DNA of 8,305 bases, from assembly GCA_015233755.1 (NCBI GenBank), contig JADFXA010000084.1, forward strand, positions 1 through 8,305, given 5' to 3'. A program made the position numbers and the translations under genes. Below the pieces are notes generated by a model. It made no database searches. It was given only the letters and a program-made list of their open reading frames with translations, and was not told where the DNA came from. The stretch comes from Desulfamplus sp. Its GTDB lineage: Bacteria; Desulfobacterota; Desulfobacteria; Desulfobacterales; Desulfobacteraceae. Positions within the stretch are counted from its first letter, which is position 1. Each line of letters starts with the position of its first letter. Below are positions 6,117 to 8,305 of this stretch, piece by piece.

Positions 6117-7151
6117 ATGAAAAACATCATAAAAAATATATTAATTACGCTGTTTGTATCTATCTTTATACTGACCATTGGCTTTTTTTCTTTTATGGCA
6201 TATCTTCAACATTTTGCAAAAACACCTTTTAAATTTTTACCCACTCCTTCCCAATCTAACAATATAAACTTAATAAAAATTCGACATGGTGAAAGTTTAA
6301 GCAATATTGCTAAAAAACTTGAGACTTCAGCCATTATCAGCAATCAATATCTTTTTATGATTTTAGCAAGATACAAAGGAGATAGTAAAAATATCAAGGC
6401 TGGAGAATATGAGTTTTCTAATAAAGATATACCAGAGAATATTCTTGATATGTTAGTTAGAGGAAAGGTAAAGCTCTATAAAATAACCATCCCAGAAGGA
6501 TTGAATATAAAAGAAATTGCGGAAATTGTTGAAAAAGCAGGGTTTGGAACAAGTGAAGATTTTATAAAAAATGCCACAGACAAAATTTTTATTAGTTCTC
6601 TTGGCATTGAAGCAGATTCTTTAGAAGGTTATCTTTTTCCTGAAACTTATTTTTTTCCAACAGAGACTAATCATAAAAAGATTATCAGCAGCATGGTTCA
6701 TCATTTTAATAAAGTCTTTACCCCTGATTGGAAAGATACTTGTAAAAAATTAGGATTAACAATTCACGAAATCATTACCCTTGCCTCTATTATTGAAAAA
6801 GAGACCGCAAATTCTGCTGAAAGGCCTCTAATATCTTCCGTGTTCCATAATAGACTCAAACGAGGAATGCGTCTTGAAAGTGATCCAACAGTGATTTACG
6901 CAATTCCTAATTTTAATGGGAATATAACTAAAAAGGATCTTTTAGCTCCAACGCCATACAATACTTATTTAATAAATGGTCTGCCATCAGGCCCCATTGC
7001 AAACCCAGGTAAGCTATCGATAGAAGCCGCCCTCTTTCCCCCCAAAAGTGATTTTCTCTTTTTTGTCTCTAAAAATGATTCAACTCACTATTTTTCCAAG
7101 AATATTAAAGAACATAACCTTGCTGTTCGTAAATATCAGTTGAATCAATAA
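6117..7151 (+). CDS. mltG: Endolytic transglycosylase MltG (YceG-like)
   Basis: This inner-membrane enzyme cuts nascent peptidoglycan glycan strands inside the chain, leaving anhydro-MurNAc ends, and is thought to set glycan length. The protein is 344 aa, close to the E. coli length. Residues 8-30 form one transmembrane helix after a short basic start (inside to periplasm). Residues about 54-105 form a LysM-like subdomain (I-R-H-G-E-S-L-S-N-I-A-K-K-L...AGEYEFS). The catalytic domain has SIIEKET at 224-230, where E227 aligns by motif with the catalytic glutamate E218 described for E. coli. It continues with RLESDPTVIYAI (D256-P257), TPYNTY at 279-284, GLPSGPIANPG at 288-298, and the terminal EHN at 332-334. 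The ribosome site is weak (AAAGA, 4 nt before the ATG). In E. coli the gene sits by pabC and tmk; neither is here. The next gene, an Epd-like dehydrogenase, follows after 35 nt. Confidence 0.95.
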   Translation: MKNIIKNILITLFVSIFILTIGFFSFMAYLQHFAKTPFKFLPTPSQSNNINLIKIRHGESLSNIAKKLETSAIISNQYLFMILARYKGDSKNIKAGEYEFSNKDIPENILDMLVRGKVKLYKITIPEGLNIKEIAEIVEKAGFGTSEDFIKNATDKIFISSLGIEADSLEGYLFPETYFFPTETNHKKIISSMVHHFNKVFTPDWKDTCKKLGLTIHEIITLASIIEKETANSAERPLISSVFHNRLKRGMRLESDPTVIYAIPNFNGNITKKDLLAPTPYNTYLINGLPSGPIANPGKLSIEAALFPPKSDFLFFVSKNDSTHYFSKNIKEHNLAVRKYQLNQ

Positions 7152-7186
7152 TGTTGGTTATAATAATATCAAAAGGCTAAAGTTAA

Positions 7187-8227
7187 ATGTCTTATCGAGT
7201 TGCAATAAATGGATATGGAAGAATTGGCAGGTCTATACTTAGAGCATTATATGAATCTCACCACTACAGAGAGCTTGAAGTGGTTGGAATAAATGAACTT
7301 TCAGATATTAAAACAATTGCACACCTTACAAAATATGATACCACTCACGGAAGATTTTCAGGTCAAGTTGAAATATGCGGCAACGATTTTTATGTAAACA
7401 ATAATTATATCCGCTTAAGCCATGAAAGCGAAATAGACAATCTCCCATGGAGAGAGCTTGGTGTTGATATTGTACTTGAATGCACAGGTTCATTTAAATC
7501 AAGATCAAAAGCGGAGGGACATATAAAACAAGGTGCAAAAAAGGTTATATTTTCTCAGCCAGCAGAAGATGATGTTGATGCAACTATTGTATTTGGCATA
7601 AATGACCATATTTTAACAAAAGAACATACTATTATATCAAACGCTTCATGCACCACAAATTGCGGCATTCCTATTCTCAAGGTTATTAATGATGTTATTG
7701 GAATTGAGTCGGGTATAATTACGACTATACATTCAACAATGAACGATCAACCAGTGATTGACGCATATCACCACCACGACTTAAGACGAACAAGATGTGC
7801 TGGTCAATCAATAATTCCTGTAAATACAGAACTTGCAAAGGGAATTGAGAGGATATTGCCTGAAATGAAAGGTAAGTTTCAAGCTGTATCGATGAGAGTT
7901 CCAACAATAAATGTCTCTGCTTTAGATATGACTCTTATTTTATCAAAGTCTATTTCTGTAAATCAGATAAATGAGATTTTAAAAGATGCTGCCTATGGGG
8001 TTAAAGATTCTGCTTTAGGTGTGAGGCTTTTAGGAATACTTGGATATACAGAAGAGCCCCTTGCATCATGCGATTTTAACCACGATTCAAGATCATCTAT
8101 AGTAGATGGAAATCAAACAAGAGTAAGTAGAAATAATCTTGTTAAAATACTTGCATGGTTTGATAATGAGTGGGGATATGCAAACAGAATGCTTGACACT
8201 ACAGCAGCCTTGATGAGTCTATATTGA
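7187..8227 (+). CDS. epd: Erythrose-4-phosphate dehydrogenase-like member of the GAPDH family
   Basis: This is an NAD-dependent dehydrogenase. The closest remembered match is Epd, which oxidises D-erythrose 4-phosphate to 4-phosphoerythronate for pyridoxal phosphate synthesis; glyceraldehyde-3-phosphate activity cannot be excluded. Residues 1 to about 150 form a Rossmann domain with NGYGRIGR at 8-15 and NEL at 36-38 (E37 at the position that contacts the NAD ribose; GAPDH usually has Asp). The catalytic motif is SNASCTTNC with C155, and H182 lies in TIHSTMNDQ. Epd-like features are LPWRELGVDIVLECTG, DLRRTR, CDFNHD, IVDGNQTRVS, and the ending DNEWGYANRMLDT. It is 346 aa, slightly longer than E. 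coli Epd, because of extra residues around 271-281. AAAAGG is 10 nt before the ATG. The usual partner pgk is not visible downstream. The specific assignment is weaker than the family. Confidence 0.85.
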   Translation: MSYRVAINGYGRIGRSILRALYESHHYRELEVVGINELSDIKTIAHLTKYDTTHGRFSGQVEICGNDFYVNNNYIRLSHESEIDNLPWRELGVDIVLECTGSFKSRSKAEGHIKQGAKKVIFSQPAEDDVDATIVFGINDHILTKEHTIISNASCTTNCGIPILKVINDVIGIESGIITTIHSTMNDQPVIDAYHHHDLRRTRCAGQSIIPVNTELAKGIERILPEMKGKFQAVSMRVPTINVSALDMTLILSKSISVNQINEILKDAAYGVKDSALGVRLLGILGYTEEPLASCDFNHDSRSSIVDGNQTRVSRNNLVKILAWFDNEWGYANRMLDTTAALMSLY

Positions 8228-8250
8228 TCAAGCTCAATATTTTGTATTAT
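8221..8250 (+). terminator. Weak hairpin after the epd-like gene, possible terminator
   Basis: ATATTGA (8221-8227, including the stop codon) pairs perfectly with TCAATAT (8234-8240) around the loop TCAAGC, followed by the T-rich stretch TTTGTATTAT. The stem has only one G-C pair, so termination would be weak. The rest of the window to 8305 shows no gene. Confidence 0.35.
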
Positions 8251-8305
8251 TTATTCTCTTTCAAAAAAACATTTTTAATTAAGTAAACTCAAGTGGGCAA
8301 TTTAA

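Overview
The window is AT-rich (roughly a third G+C by eye) and gene-dense. Every gene I can support is on the + strand. The gene content suggests a motile or secretion-competent Gram-negative bacterium, most likely a low-GC member of the Desulfobacterota (former Deltaproteobacteria). The pointers are a hybrid-kinase Hpt tail paired with a PleD-like regulator, a LivG-type ATPase next to a long-chain acyl-CoA ligase of the type common in that group, a free-standing FlhB C-terminal domain, and a secreted LamG protein with a Cys-rich tail. This assignment is an inference from protein style. No rRNA or other marker is present.

Layout. (1) Positions 1-1497 form a signalling pair. It consists of the 3' end of a large sensor protein ending in a histidine phosphotransfer (Hpt) domain, overlapped by 8 nt by a receiver-GGDEF diguanylate cyclase. 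The likely logic is phosphorelay from sensor to Hpt to receiver to c-di-GMP synthesis. (2) Positions 1593-2696 encode an exported LamG (concanavalin-like) protein with a cysteine-rich C-terminal module. A strong hairpin with A7/T7 flanks (2721-2773) closes this block. (3) Positions 2774-3016 are non-coding and AT-rich, with a possible promoter and an 11-bp inverted repeat. (4) Positions 3017-5973 look like one operon: a LivG-like ABC ATPase, a 638-aa long-chain acyl-CoA synthetase 2 nt later, and a small FlhB C-terminal-domain protein 6 nt later. The permease, binding-protein and LivF genes usually found with such a pair are not in the window. (5) Positions 6117-8227 hold MltG (endolytic peptidoglycan transglycosylase) and an Epd-type member of the glyceraldehyde-3-phosphate dehydrogenase family. 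A weak hairpin follows the latter.

I saw no RNA genes, insertion sequences, CRISPR arrays or phage genes, and no clear new multi-gene system. The points most worth a second look are a near-perfect 27-bp tandem duplication inside the Hpt domain, the Cys-rich tail of the LamG protein, the orphaned transporter-ATPase/ligase pair with its FlhB-like neighbour, and an extra loop of about 7-8 residues in the Epd-like enzyme.
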